From contig CAVWJW010000008.1 of the NCBI GenBank assembly GCA_963755335.1, forward strand, positions 558,001-622,000: a DNA stretch of 64,000 bases. Reading direction: 5' to 3'. The stretch comes from UBA10649 sp963755335. GTDB taxonomy: Bacteria > Actinomycetota > Actinomycetes > S36-B12. Made by a program: the position numbers and the translations under genes. The notes below the pieces were generated by a model, which made no database searches, was not told where the DNA came from, and saw nothing but the letters and a program-made list of their open reading frames with translations. Of the stretch, positions 1-11,010 are shown in pieces; position 1 is the first letter of the stretch, and every line of letters begins with the position of its first letter.

Positions 1-618
1 CTCAGCCGCAAGTACCCCGTGTACCTGTCGACGAAGAACACGATCCTCAAGGCCTATGACGGCCAGTTCAAGGACATCTTCGCGGAGGTGTTCGAGAACG
101 AGTTCCAGGCGGAGTTCGACGCCGCCGGCATCACGTACGAGCACCGGCTCATCGACGACATGGTCGCTGCCGCCATGAAGTGGGACGGCGGCTACGTCTG
201 GGCCTGCAAGAACTACGACGGCGACGTCCAGTCCGACACCGTGGCCCAGGGCTTCGGGTCGCTCGGCCTCATGACGAGCGTCCTGATGACCCCGGACGGC
301 AAGACCGTCGAGGCCGAGGCGGCGCACGGCACCGTCACCCGTCACTACCGCGAGCATCAGAAGGGCAACCCGACGTCGACGAACCCCGTCGCGTCGATCT
401 TCGCCTGGACGCAGGGCCTGGCCCATCGCGGCATGCTCGACGGAACCCCCGAGGTCACCGAGTTCGCCAAGACTCTCGAGCGCGTCTGCGTCGAGACCGT
501 CGAGGAGGGCAAGATGACCAAGGACCTCGCGCTGCTCATCAGTCGGGATGCGCCGTGGCAGACCACGCAGGAGTTCCTCTCGTCGATCGACGAGAATCTG
601 CAGAAGGCCATGGCCTAG
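1..618 (+). CDS. icd: NADP-dependent isocitrate dehydrogenase, C-terminal part
   Basis: This is the last 205 codons of an isocitrate dehydrogenase that begins before the window. The enzyme oxidatively decarboxylates isocitrate to 2-oxoglutarate in the TCA cycle, making NADPH. It belongs to the homodimeric eukaryote-like NADP-IDH group: it carries KNYDGDVQSD, whose aspartates bind the metal, and EAAHGTVTRHYR, which holds the NADP-binding Arg-His of that family, followed by STNPVASIFAW. The frame is open from base 1 to a TAG at 616-618 with no disruption. A strong hairpin follows directly, so it is probably the last gene of its transcript. The succinate dehydrogenase operon lies about 7 kb downstream. 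Confidence 0.95.
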   Translation, partial: LSRKYPVYLSTKNTILKAYDGQFKDIFAEVFENEFQAEFDAAGITYEHRLIDDMVAAAMKWDGGYVWACKNYDGDVQSDTVAQGFGSLGLMTSVLMTPDGKTVEAEAAHGTVTRHYREHQKGNPTSTNPVASIFAWTQGLAHRGMLDGTPEVTEFAKTLERVCVETVEEGKMTKDLALLISRDAPWQTTQEFLSSIDENLQKAMA

Positions 619-635
619 CCAGCACGGCATCACGC

Positions 636-668
636 GAAGGGGCGGGACCGGCGACGGCCCGCCCCTTC
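636..668 (+). terminator. Intrinsic terminator-like hairpin after icd
   Basis: An 11 bp GC-rich stem (GAAGGGGCGGG / CCCGCCCCTTC) encloses an 11 base loop, 17 bases after the icd stop. There is no long T run, as is usual in high-GC actinobacteria. Confidence 0.7.
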
Positions 669-767
669 CGCGTCTGGTCTGACCGCAGCACTGACCATCC
701 AACGCGCACTGAGCGGTCGCATCCTCCGAGAGGTGTCCGCTAGCCTCCCGAGCGGAGGGGATACCAC

Positions 768-965
768 ATGCGACATTTGATGCTCAGGACGCATATTGCC
801 GTGAGCCTGCTGCGCGAGGACGTTCGACAAGCACGCGACCGGGGCGCGACTGCCGTGGAGTACGGCCTGCTCGTGGCGCTCATCGCCGTCGTCATCATCG
901 TCGCCGTGACGCTGCTCGGCACCCGGCTCAGTGCCATCTTCCGCGGGGTCGGCAACTCCCTTTAG
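768..965 (+). CDS. Flp/Fap family type IVb pilin
   Basis: A 65-residue pilin precursor. After a short basic leader of about 25 residues comes GATAVEYGLLVALIAVVI, the prepilin-peptidase site (cleavage after Gly, Glu at +5) joined to the single hydrophobic helix that builds the pilus core. The length is typical of the family. A Shine-Dalgarno GGAGGGG lies upstream of ATG 768. An in-frame ATG at 780 is possible, but its spacing is worse. No TadA ATPase, TadB/C platform, CpaA/TadV peptidase or TadE-like gene is present nearby, so assembly proteins would have to be encoded elsewhere. Confidence 0.8.
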   Translation: MRHLMLRTHIAVSLLREDVRQARDRGATAVEYGLLVALIAVVIIVAVTLLGTRLSAIFRGVGNSL

Positions 966-1045
966 TCCATCGTCGGCAGGCTGGGTCGCCGGTCCGGCAT
1001 CGCGCTGATGCCCGTCGTCCGGCGGGGCAAGTAGTGTCCGGTGGC

Positions 1046-2394
1046 ATGAGCTCGGTGTGGATGCCCATCATCGTGATCGCGGTGCTGATCCTGGTCGCGG
1101 CTGCTTCGTGGCTGCGGAGCTCGCGCTGGTGTCGCTTCGCGACAGCCAGGTGGCGCGCGTGGGCCAGGACAACGGTCGTCGCGGTCGCCGTCTGGTTGCC
1201 CTGACGTCGAACCCCAATCGGTTCCTGGCCGCCGCCCAGATCGCAGTGACCCTCGCCGGCTTCCTGTCGGCGGCATTCGGCGAGTCCAAGATCTCGCCGT
1301 TCGTCGTGCCGATCGTCGTCGGCTGGGGGGTGAGCGAGTCGGCAGCGGAGATCATCGTGCTGATCGTCATCACGTCGATCATCGCCTACTTCTCGCTGGT
1401 CATCGGCGAGCTCGTGCCCAAGCGGATCGCCCTGCAGAAGACCGAGCAGATCGCGTTGGTCGCGGCCGCTCCTATCGACGTGATCGCGACGATCCTTCGG
1501 CCCGTGATCGCGCTGCTGTCGGTGTCGACTGACTTCGTCGTCCGCCTGCTCGGCCTCGATCCGAAGGCGGGTCGCGATGCCATCAGCGGCGAGGAGCTGC
1601 GCGACATGGTCGCCTCGCACGGAGACCTCACGGTCGAGGAGCGCGAGCTGATCGACGACGTCTTCGACGCCGGCGACCGCGAGCTTCGCGAGGTCATGAT
1701 CCCGCGGACCGAGGTCGACTTCCTCGACGCGTCGATGCCGGTTCGCAAGGCGGCCCGCTGGGTCGTGGACCAGCCGCACAGCCGGTATCCGGTCATGCGC
1801 GACTCGGCCGACGATGTCATCGGCTTCGTGCACGTGCGTGACCTCCTCAACCCGGATCTCGCCAATCGCTCCATCCGCGTCGGCGACCTGGCCCGCGAGA
1901 TCACCTCCTTCCCCGGCAGCAAGGAGGTCCTCCGCACCCTGACCGAGATGCGCCGGCTTCAGCAGCACGTCGCCATCGTTCAGGACGAGTACGGCGGCAC
2001 CGCAGGGATCGTGACGATGGAGGACCTCGTCGAGGAGCTCATCGGCGACATCCGCGACGAGTACGACGTCGAGCGTTCACCCGACCGGATCGCCGTGTTC
2101 GGCGTGACGACGGTCGACGGCCTGCTCAACCTCGAGGACTTCGAGGACGACACCGGCGTGGAGCTGCCCGAGGGTCCCTACGAGACGGTCGCCGGCTTCG
2201 TCATCTCGCGCCTGGGCCGCGTGCCGCTGCTCGGCGACGTCGTCGTCGAGGACGGCCATCAGTTCGCGGTGACCGAACTCGACGGCCGCCGGGTCTCGCG
2301 CGTGGCCGTGTCCCGGGTCGCTCGGCCCACGGCGCCTGAGGGCGACGATGGCGCGGAGCCGTCGGAGGGCTCCGAACCGGATGCGACACAATGA
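1046..2394 (+). CDS. CNNM/HlyC-CorC family transporter (DUF21-CBS-CorC_HlyC)
   Basis: An integral membrane protein of the CNNM/CorC group, implicated in divalent cation (Mg2+/Co2+) efflux. The N-terminal DUF21 region has three to four hydrophobic segments. Two CBS domains follow (around VMIPRTEVDFLDA and QHVAIVQDEYGGTAGIVTMEDL), and the C-terminal CorC_HlyC domain carries VAGFVISRLGRVP. The natural start is ATG 1046, giving MSSVWMPIIVIAVLILVA. The frame then breaks near 1098, where one base appears to be missing before the conserved FVAAELALVSLR. Restoring it gives 449 residues, normal for the family. trpS starts five bases after the stop. Confidence 0.85.
2387..2392 (+). promoter_or_regulatory. 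-10 box of a leaderless trpS transcript
   Basis: CACAAT ends six bases before the trpS ATG at 2399. No Shine-Dalgarno precedes the start, so the mRNA probably begins at the start codon. Inferred from spacing. Confidence 0.45.
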
Positions 2395-2398
2395 CGGC

Positions 2399-3418
2399 AT
2401 GACCCCCGCACACCCTCGGCCGCCGCGCGTCCTGTCGGGCATCCAGCCCACGGCAGACGCGTTCCACCTCGGCAACTACATCGGTGCCCTGCGTGAGTGG
2501 GTCCGCCTGCAGAGCACGCATGACGCCTACTACTGCGTGGTCGACCAGCACGCCATCACCGTCGACCACGACCCCGAAGTCCTCCGGCGTCGCACCTACG
2601 CCTCGTTCGCCCAGCTCCTGGCCATCGGCCTCGACCCGGAGAAGTCGACCGTCTTCGTGCAGAGCCAGGTGCCCGAGCACAGCCAGCTCGCGTGGGTGCT
2701 GGAGTGCCAGACGGGATTCGGCGAGGCCGGTCGCATGACGCAGTTCAAGGACAAGTCCCAGAAGGAGGGTGCTGGGCGGGTCACCGTCGGCCTCTACACC
2801 TACCCGATCCTTCAAGCGGCCGACATCCTCATCTACCACGCCGATGCCGTCCCGGTCGGCGAGGACCAACGGCAGCACCTCGAGCTCACCCGCGACCTCG
2901 CTCAGCGGTTCAACACGAAGTTCGGCGAGACCTTGACGGTGCCCGAGCCCTACATCGTCAAGGAGACGGCCAAGATCGTCGACCTCCAGGACCCCACGGC
3001 CAAGATGAGCAAGTCCTCGCCAGCGGGATGCGCGTGGCTGCTCGACGACGACAAGGCGCTGACCAAGAAGATCAAGAGCGCCGTCACCGACTCCGAGCGC
3101 GACATCGTGTTCGACCCGCAGCGCAAGCCCGGCGTCTCCAATCTCCTGACGATCCAGCATGCCCTGACCGGGCGGTCGCTGGACGCACTCGTCGAGTCGT
3201 ACGCGGGCCGCGGATACGGCGACCTCAAGGGCGACACCGCCGAGATCGTCGTCGACGAAGTGCGTCCGATCCGCGAGAGGGTCAACGAGCTCCTGGCCGA
3301 TCCGGCCGAGCTGCGGCGACTGATGACCATCGGCGCGCACAAGGCGCGTGCTGTCGCCTCGCACACCCTCGCCGACGTCTACCAGCGAGTGGGTTTCGTC
3401 CCGCTGGACCCCGCCTGA
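2399..3418 (+). CDS. trpS: Tryptophan--tRNA ligase
   Basis: A class I aminoacyl-tRNA synthetase that charges tRNA-Trp; 339 residues, typical for bacterial TrpRS. The N-terminus has SGIQPTADAFHLGNYIGAL, containing the HIGH-like HLGN. The tryptophan/ATP pocket motif GEDQRQHLELTRDLA and the KMSKS loop AKMSKSS are in the expected order. ATG 2399 was chosen because it gives the family N-terminus and follows a -10-like box by six bases. It is convergent with the carboxypeptidase gene, with 25 bases between stops. Confidence 0.96.
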   Translation: MTPAHPRPPRVLSGIQPTADAFHLGNYIGALREWVRLQSTHDAYYCVVDQHAITVDHDPEVLRRRTYASFAQLLAIGLDPEKSTVFVQSQVPEHSQLAWVLECQTGFGEAGRMTQFKDKSQKEGAGRVTVGLYTYPILQAADILIYHADAVPVGEDQRQHLELTRDLAQRFNTKFGETLTVPEPYIVKETAKIVDLQDPTAKMSKSSPAGCAWLLDDDKALTKKIKSAVTDSERDIVFDPQRKPGVSNLLTIQHALTGRSLDALVESYAGRGYGDLKGDTAEIVVDEVRPIRERVNELLADPAELRRLMTIGAHKARAVASHTLADVYQRVGFVPLDPA

Positions 3419-3443
3419 GCGAGGCGTCGGGCCGCCAAGCGGG

Positions 3444-4625
3444 CTAGGCGAGATCGGGCGGTTCCCCGTCGTGTCGCCCGTCGCGTCGACGCAGGCGAAC
3501 GGTGACGAACGACGCTCCGGCGATCGACATGGCGACCAGGCCGGCACCGCCGAGCATCGCCATCGACACGGTGGCGGGTGCGCGGGCCGTCAGGTCGGAG
3601 CGAGTGCCGGGGCGGCCGCTCGGGTCCTCGGCGCCGGATGCACTGGCGGACGGATCGGCCTGCGCGCTGGGCGGAGTCGACTCACCCGAATCAGCGGCCA
3701 GGGGAGTGACGAGCTGGCCGATGGGCGTCACCTTGTGCCTGTTCGCGAAGCCCCAGTCGAGGAGCTTGCGCGCCGCGTACTCGCTGGACTCGTGGATGCC
3801 CATCAGCGTCACGATGAGGGTCGTCCCGTGCCGGGCGGCCATGCCCACGTACGTGCGCCCGGCATGCGAGGTGAACCCGGTCTTGACGCCGGTCATTCCG
3901 GAGTAGCCGTGTCGGAGCAGTCGATTGGTCGTGTAGATGGGGTGCGACGCCTTGCCCTTGCGGTCCGGGAACATCGCCTTGACGGTGCCGGCGTACTTGG
4001 CGAAGTCCGGACGCGTCATGCCCGCCCGGCCGATGAGGGCCAGGTCGTACGCGCTGGAGACCTGGCCCGTGGTGTCCAGGCCGTTGGGCGTCTTGGCGAC
4101 CGTGTCGTCGGCCTGCAGCCGATGGGCGACCTGGTTCATCTGCTCGACGGTCGCGCGCACCCCGCCATTGGCCTCCGCCACCGCGATCGCGGCGTCGTTG
4201 GCACTGGGCAGGAAGACGGCGTACCAGAGCTCGTCGAGGGTGTAGGCGCGGCCCGGCTTGAGGCCGACCCTGGACCCGTAGGTGCCGGCCGCCGACTTGC
4301 TCGGGCGCACGACCTGATCCGGTGTCGTCTTCGGCATCACGGTCAGGGCGGTCAGCATCTTCAGGGTGCTCGCCGGTGCTCGGCGCACATGCGAGCCCTT
4401 CTGCGCGAGGACATCCCCGGTGGTGGCGTCGGCGAGGATCCACGTGTCGGCCTTCACCTTGGGAAGGGGACTGGCCCCGGGGAGCAGGCTGACGGTCCGG
4501 TGCGGACTGGCCAGCTGCTCGCCACCGATCGTCTGCGCCAGGGCCGGGCTGGCGACGCCGACGACGAGGAGCACCGCACCGGCGAATGCCGCTACGTGCG
4601 AGTGTCCACGATGGAGGCTCAGCAT
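3444..4625 (-). CDS. D-alanyl-D-alanine carboxypeptidase (penicillin-binding protein 5/6 type, S11)
   Basis: A 393-residue exported serine peptidase that trims the terminal D-Ala from peptidoglycan pentapeptides. It has a signal peptide (hydrophobic stretch ending SPALAQ), then the three S11 active-site motifs in order: STLK with the nucleophile Ser and Lys, SAN, and KTG. Near the C-terminus there is a low-complexity Ser/Pro-rich linker and a single hydrophobic segment followed by Arg-rich residues, so the protein is anchored by a C-terminal membrane helix. ATG 4625 is the only start that gives the signal peptide. It is divergent from the aldehyde dehydrogenase gene, leaving about 60 bases for both promoters. 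Confidence 0.9.
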   Translation of the reverse strand: MLSLHRGHSHVAAFAGAVLLVVGVASPALAQTIGGEQLASPHRTVSLLPGASPLPKVKADTWILADATTGDVLAQKGSHVRRAPASTLKMLTALTVMPKTTPDQVVRPSKSAAGTYGSRVGLKPGRAYTLDELWYAVFLPSANDAAIAVAEANGGVRATVEQMNQVAHRLQADDTVAKTPNGLDTTGQVSSAYDLALIGRAGMTRPDFAKYAGTVKAMFPDRKGKASHPIYTTNRLLRHGYSGMTGVKTGFTSHAGRTYVGMAARHGTTLIVTLMGIHESSEYAARKLLDWGFANRHKVTPIGQLVTPLAADSGESTPPSAQADPSASASGAEDPSGRPGTRSDLTARAPATVSMAMLGGAGLVAMSIAGASFVTVRLRRRDGRHDGEPPDLA

Positions 4626-4686
4626 GATCCCCCATGCTAAGCGCGCCGATAGGCTCAACTCGCTAACCGAGCCCCTTGGAGGACAC

Positions 4687-6120
4687 ATGTCGCAGCTTGC
4701 CGCGCCGACCGGACTTCTCATCGGCGGTGAGTGGCTCCAGACGGAGGAGAAGCTTCCCGTGATGGACCCGGCCACCTTCACGGTGCTCGCCGAGATCGGC
4801 AATGCGTCGGTGAGCGACGGGCTCGACGCCGTCGCTGCAGCGCACGATGCGTTCCTGACCTGGTCGGTCACCCCCGCTCGCGTGCGTGCGGAGGTGCTGC
4901 GCAAGGCGTTCGAGATCATGACCGCCGAGGTCGAGGTCTGCGCTCGCCTGATCTCCCTCGAGAACGGCAAGGCGTGGCGCGACGCGATGGGCGAGGCGAC
5001 GTACGCCGCCGAGTTCTTCCGCTGGTTCTCGGAGGAGGCCTCCCGCATCGAGGGCGACTTCCGCTACTCGCCGTCCCGCGACAAGACGATCATCGTCGAC
5101 CACAAGCCCATGGGCGTGGCGTTCATGATCACCCCCTGGAACTTCCCGGCCGCGATGGCCACGCGCAAGCTGGCGCCGGCCCTGGCCGCGGGCTGCACCG
5201 CGGTGCTCAAGCCGGCGAGCGAGACCCCGCTGACCGCACTGTGGATCGGCGAGGTCCTGCAGCGGGCCGGCGCCCCGGCCGGTGTCGTCAACATCATCAC
5301 GACCAGGCACACCGGGGACGTGTCCACCGCGATCCTGTCGGATCCGCGCATCGCCACGCTCTCCTTCACTGGCTCCACCTTCGTCGGCAAGATGCTGCTC
5401 AAGCAGACGGCCGAGCGGGTCCTGCCCTCGTCGATGGAGCTCGGCGGCAACGCGCCATTCGTCGTGTTCGAGGGCGCCGACGTCGACGCCGCGATCTCCG
5501 GTGCCATGATTGCCAAGATGCGCAACGGTGGCGCCGCCTGCACGGCGGCCAACCGCTTCTACGTGCACGAGTCGCTGGCAGGCGAGTTCAGCACGAAGCT
5601 GGAGACCGCGTTCGCCGCCCTCAAGGTCGGGCCGGGCATCGATCAGGGCAACGATCTCGGTGCCATGGTCTCCGACAAGGAGCGCGACAAGATCCTCGAG
5701 CTCCTCGACTCTGCGGCCGCGGAAGGACTCGACGTCAAGCCGACGTCAGAGGCGCCGAAGCTGGGTGCCTTCATCGCCCCGTACGTGGTCAGGGACGTAC
5801 TGCACGGCTCGACGCTCACCACGAACGAGATCTTCGGGCCCGTTGCGCCGATCGTCAGCTTCGCCACCGAGGACGAGGGCGTGCGGATGGCCAACGACAC
5901 CGAGTACGGGCTGATCTCCTACGTCTTCGCGAAGGACCCGGGCACCGGCGTCAAGCTGGCTCGTCGCATGGAGTCCGGCATGGTCGCGGTCAACCGCGGG
6001 CTGGCCTCCGACCCGGCCGCGCCGTTCGGCGGAATGAAGGAGTCCGGTCTCGGTCGCGAGGGCGGCTTCGCCGGCATCCACGAGTTCCTCGAGACGCAGT
6101 ACCTCGCCGTCGACCTGTAG
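4687..6120 (+). CDS. gabD: NAD(P)-dependent succinate-semialdehyde dehydrogenase
   Basis: A 477-residue aldehyde dehydrogenase that most resembles the succinate-semialdehyde dehydrogenases, which feed 4-aminobutyrate carbon into the TCA cycle as succinate. Visible motifs: TPWNFP in the cofactor domain, FTGSTFVGK at the Rossmann loop, MELGGNAP with the general-base Glu, and GGAACTAANRF with the catalytic Cys. NEIFGPVAP and PFGGMKESGLGREGG complete the family signature. ATG 4687 follows GGAGG by a good spacing. The exact substrate is inferred from similarity of motifs; another short-chain semialdehyde is possible. Cytoplasmic. Confidence 0.88.
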   Translation: MSQLAAPTGLLIGGEWLQTEEKLPVMDPATFTVLAEIGNASVSDGLDAVAAAHDAFLTWSVTPARVRAEVLRKAFEIMTAEVEVCARLISLENGKAWRDAMGEATYAAEFFRWFSEEASRIEGDFRYSPSRDKTIIVDHKPMGVAFMITPWNFPAAMATRKLAPALAAGCTAVLKPASETPLTALWIGEVLQRAGAPAGVVNIITTRHTGDVSTAILSDPRIATLSFTGSTFVGKMLLKQTAERVLPSSMELGGNAPFVVFEGADVDAAISGAMIAKMRNGGAACTAANRFYVHESLAGEFSTKLETAFAALKVGPGIDQGNDLGAMVSDKERDKILELLDSAAAEGLDVKPTSEAPKLGAFIAPYVVRDVLHGSTLTTNEIFGPVAPIVSFATEDEGVRMANDTEYGLISYVFAKDPGTGVKLARRMESGMVAVNRGLASDPAAPFGGMKESGLGREGGFAGIHEFLETQYLAVDL

Positions 6121-6176
6121 AGCCCCCGCCCCCGTCGGGCCGTCGCGCCGTCGCGTTGCCCCGGCCCCCCTGCGCC

Positions 6177-6232
6177 GAGTGGCCAGTTGTCGCGCGTTCC
6201 AGCGCGCGGGAACGCCCGACAACTGACCACTC
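6177..6232. repeat. Palindromic extragenic repeat, copy 1
   Basis: Two 16-base arms, GAGTGGCCAGTTGTCG at 6177-6192 and CGACAACTGACCACTC at 6217-6232, are inverted with one mismatch. The stem continues inward with GCGTTCC/GGAACGC. It lies between gabD and the MFS gene and could fold as a long hairpin. Related arms recur at 56446-56513 and 57568-57635. Confidence 0.75.
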
Positions 6233-6245
6233 GACGGAAGCTCGG

Positions 6246-6251
6246 TATGTT
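6246..6251 (+). promoter_or_regulatory. -10 box of a leaderless MFS transcript
   Basis: TATGTT ends six bases before ATG 6258 and no ribosome-binding site is visible, which suggests a leaderless mRNA. Confidence 0.45.
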
Positions 6252-6257
6252 CGGCGG

Positions 6258-7454
6258 ATGCCCTGGGTAGGCCGGCTCACACGCGGCAACTTCGCCGTCC
6301 TCGGGCTGCTGGCAATGCTCCAGCCGCTGGCCACCTCGTTCTACCTGCCTGCGCTGCCCTCCCTGGCGACCGATCTCGGTGCCACCGTCCCGCAGGCGCA
6401 GCTCACGGTGTCGGCCGCGCTGATCGGGCTGGCCGTCGGCCAGTTCGTCATCGGCGGGCTCAGCGACCGCTGGGGACGGCGCCGGCTCATGATCGCCGGG
6501 ATGGCGCTGTTCACGGTCGCGACGGCCCTGTGTGCGGTGGCCCCCACGATGGGGATCCTCATCGCGCTACGGCTGGTGCAGGGCTTCGCTGGCGCAGCCG
6601 GTCCAGTGATCGCGCGGGCCTCCATCCGCGACGTCACCTTCGGCACCCAGACAGCACAGGCCCTGTCCCGCCTGCTCGCGGTGATCGGCATCGCGCCCAT
6701 CGTCGGACCGATCCTCGGCAGCGTGATCCTCATGTTCACCAGCTGGCGGGGACTCTTCGTCGCCCTGGCGCTGATCGGCGTGGTCAGCCTGGCAGCAGCG
6801 CTGATCTGGTTCCCCGAGACGCTGCCGAAGGAGAAGCGGCTGGGCGCCAAGCCGATCGGCTCGAAGGGTGCCGTTCGCGAGCTCCTGTCGGATCGCCGCG
6901 TCGTCATCGTCCTCACCATCACGACCCTGCTGGGCATCGTCAGCTTCAGCTGGTCGTCGACCAGTCCGTTCTACTTCATCGACTGGTACGGGCTGACGCC
7001 CCTGCAGTACGCCGCCATCGTGGGCACCAACTCCCTGGCGTTCGTCATCGGCGCGACCATCAATTCGCGGTCGGTCACTCTCATCGGCCCGCGATCAGCC
7101 CTCATTCGTGGCCTCATCATCATGACCTGCGGCGCGGCTATGGTCGCCGTCACGACGATCGTCAAGGCTCCGGTCGCCTGGCCGATCGTCCTGATCGTGC
7201 TGGTGATGGGCGCCTACGGCGGGATGATCGCCAACGCGCAGGTGCTGGGGCTGGGACCGCACGGCCGCGTGGCGGGCACGATGTCGGCGCTGCTGGGCAC
7301 CGCCCAGTTCCTCGGCGGAGCGATCGTGCCGCCCATCGTCACGGGCATCCTCGGACCGGTCGCGACGTTGCCGGTGCTTCTGCTGGCGGCCAGTGGCTCC
7401 GCCCTGCTGCTCGTCGTCCGGGGCATTCGCGGCCGGCAGACCCAAGTGCTCTAG
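6258..7454 (+). CDS. MFS multidrug efflux transporter, Bcr/CflA family
   Basis: A 398-residue inner-membrane antiporter with about twelve hydrophobic segments. Motif A of the major facilitator superfamily is present as GGLSDRWGRRR between helices 2 and 3. The DHA1 Bcr/CflA hallmarks are also visible: FYLPALPSLATDLG in helix 1 and RLVQGFAGAAGPVIARASIRD in the helix 4-5 region. Family members export bicyclomycin, sulphonamides or chloramphenicol; the substrate here cannot be told. The start ATG 6258 gives the conserved N-terminus. The gene stands alone after a palindromic repeat and is convergent with sdhB. Confidence 0.9.
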   Translation: MPWVGRLTRGNFAVLGLLAMLQPLATSFYLPALPSLATDLGATVPQAQLTVSAALIGLAVGQFVIGGLSDRWGRRRLMIAGMALFTVATALCAVAPTMGILIALRLVQGFAGAAGPVIARASIRDVTFGTQTAQALSRLLAVIGIAPIVGPILGSVILMFTSWRGLFVALALIGVVSLAAALIWFPETLPKEKRLGAKPIGSKGAVRELLSDRRVVIVLTITTLLGIVSFSWSSTSPFYFIDWYGLTPLQYAAIVGTNSLAFVIGATINSRSVTLIGPRSALIRGLIIMTCGAAMVAVTTIVKAPVAWPIVLIVLVMGAYGGMIANAQVLGLGPHGRVAGTMSALLGTAQFLGGAIVPPIVTGILGPVATLPVLLLAASGSALLLVVRGIRGRQTQVL

Positions 7455-7476
7455 ACCGACCTCGGTCCTGCGTCCG

Positions 7477-8225
7477 TCAGACCTTGCGGAAGATCAGCGC
7501 GCGCTTGACCTCCTGGATCGCCTTGGTGACCTCGATGCCACGCGGGCAGGCGTCCGTGCAGTTGAAGGTCGTGCGGCACCGCCACACGCCCTCCTTCTCG
7601 TTGAGGATCTCCAGGCGCTGCTCGGCGCCGGCGTCGCGGCTGTCGAAGATGAACCGGTTCGCCGCGACGATCGCCGCGGGGCCGAAGTACTGCCCGTCCG
7701 TCCAGTAGACCGGGCAGGACGTCGTGCAGCAGGCGCACAGGATGCACTTGGTCGTGTCGTCGAACCGGGCGCGCTCCTCGGCGGACTGCAGCCGCTCCTT
7801 GCTCGGGTCGTGTCCGGCCGGGATGAGGAAGGGCAGCACGGCGCGGTAGGCGGAGAAGAAGGGCTCCATGTCGACGACGAGGTCCTTCTCCAGCGGCAGG
7901 CCCTTGATCGCCTCGACGGTGATCGGCTTGCTGATGTCGAGGTCCTTGACGAGGGTCTTGCAGGCCAGCCGGTTGCGGCCGTTGATGCGCATGGCATCGG
8001 AGCCGCAGATGCCATGACCGCAGGAGCGGCGGAAGGTCAGGGTGCCGTCGAGCTCGCCCTTGATCCGGTCGAGCGCGGTCAGCACGCGGTCGGTCGGGAA
8101 CAGGGCGAGGGTGTAGTCCTCCCAGTGCGGCTCGGAGTCGACCTCGGGCAGGAAGCGGCGGATGCGGAAGGTGACGTCCGTGGCGACCGGTGCGGGCGCG
8201 GCGGGTACCTCGACGGTGGCTGTCA

Positions 8226-8226
<1 letters not shown>
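7477..8226 (-). CDS. sdhB: Succinate dehydrogenase iron-sulfur subunit
   Basis: The 249-residue electron-transfer subunit of complex II, which passes electrons from the flavin of SdhA to quinone. The N-terminal ferredoxin domain has the [2Fe-2S] ligands in SCGHGICGSDAM and NRLAC. The C-terminal domain holds the [4Fe-4S] and [3Fe-4S] ligands in CILCACCTTSCP and CTDACPRG. The gene overlaps the sdhA stop by one base in an sdhC-D-A-B operon on the minus strand. Length and cysteine pattern are complete. Confidence 0.96.
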
Positions 8227-9981
<1,755 letters not shown>

Positions 9982-10022
9982 GTGGCGCGTCTCCCGGTGT
10001 GTGTCGAGCCTGTGGCCGAAGG

Positions 10023-10445
10023 TCAGCCGATGTTCGGGTCGAAGGTGAAGATGACGAGCGTTCCGAGCAGCACGGTGAACGCCGTGGCGATGTAGAGCAG
10101 CATCTTCAGCCAGAAGCGCGTCTGGTCACGCTCGGCGTAGTCGTTGATGATCGTCCGCATGCCGTTGGTGCCGTGGAGCATCGCGAGCCAGAGCATGAGG
10201 AGGTCCCAGACCTGCCAGAACGGGCTGGACCAGCGGCCGGCGACGAACGCGAAGTTGATGCGCTGCACGCCACCGTCGAGGATGTTCATGATCAGCAGGT
10301 GCCCGAGCACCAGGAAGATCAGCACGATGCCGGACATGCGCATGAACAGCCAGGAGTAGAGCTCGAAGTTGCTGCGCTGGCCGTTGCGACTGCCGGAGCG
10401 CGGCGCGGGGATGCTCACGGGGCCGGGGGTGTTCATGGTGGTCAT
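10023..10445 (-). CDS. sdhD: Succinate dehydrogenase membrane anchor subunit D
   Basis: A 140-residue hydrophobic subunit with three membrane segments that, with SdhC, anchors complex II and forms the quinone site. The conserved stretch MLHGTNGMRTIINDY, with the His and the Asp-Tyr near the quinone pocket, is visible around residues 90-110. It overlaps the sdhC stop by four bases (ATGA), so the two are translationally coupled; sdhA follows after about 40 bases. Confidence 0.9.
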   Translation of the reverse strand: MTTMNTPGPVSIPAPRSGSRNGQRSNFELYSWLFMRMSGIVLIFLVLGHLLIMNILDGGVQRINFAFVAGRWSSPFWQVWDLLMLWLAMLHGTNGMRTIINDYAERDQTRFWLKMLLYIATAFTVLLGTLVIFTFDPNIG

Positions 10446-10837
10446 GACGCGCTCCCGAAGATGGCCTCGGCGGTGTGCTTGAGCATGAAGAAGGCGCCGG
10501 GGATCATCAGGACGATCCAGACGGCGGCGATGGCCCAGGTCATCTGGCGCTGGTAGCGCGGACCCTTCGCCCAGAAGTCGACGAGGATGACTCGCAGCCC
10601 GTTGAGCGCGTGGTAGAGAACCGCGCCGACGAGGCCGACCTCGAGGAGGTTGACGATCGGCGTCTTGTACGACGCGATGACGAGGTTGTAGGCGTCAGGC
10701 GACACCCGCACGAGGGCGGTGTCGAGAACGTGCACGAGCAGGAAGAAGAAGACCGCCACGCCGGTGATGCGATGCAGGACCCAGGTCCACATCCCTTGCC
10801 CACCGCGATAGATCGTTCCGGCGGAGAAACCGGCCAC
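10442..10837 (-). CDS. sdhC: Succinate dehydrogenase cytochrome b556 subunit
   Basis: A 131-residue subunit with three membrane helices. HRITGVAVFFFLLVHVLD has the SdhC signature (S/HRxTG and a downstream heme-ligand histidine), and YHALNGLRVILVDF matches the second conserved block. The GTG at 10837 was chosen as start because AAGGAGG precedes it at ideal spacing; an upstream ATG would add about 20 unconserved residues. First gene of sdhCDAB. Confidence 0.9.
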   Translation of the reverse strand: MAGFSAGTIYRGGQGMWTWVLHRITGVAVFFFLLVHVLDTALVRVSPDAYNLVIASYKTPIVNLLEVGLVGAVLYHALNGLRVILVDFWAKGPRYQRQMTWAIAAVWIVLMIPGAFFMLKHTAEAIFGSAS

Positions 10838-11010
10838 GCGGACCTCCTTCGTCAAGACCTTGAGACCACGACAGCGCGCACTCGCGCGTTGGGGCAACAG
10901 TACCGAGCAGCGTCTGACCCGTCGCGACGGGACCTGCGCCCTCGCCCTATGTTGTGAGTCACAGACTTCGCCCGGCGTCCTACGCGGGGCGACTCGGCCC
11001 GGAGGTAGAG

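Noticed and set aside
928..1968. Long minus-strand open frame over the CNNM transporter gene
   Set aside because: Its product is Arg/His/Asp-rich without any domain, which is the usual shadow of a high-GC gene; the plus-strand frame has clear CBS and DUF21 motifs. Similar shadows over 18765-20186, 20465-21406, 59011-60798 and elsewhere were left out.
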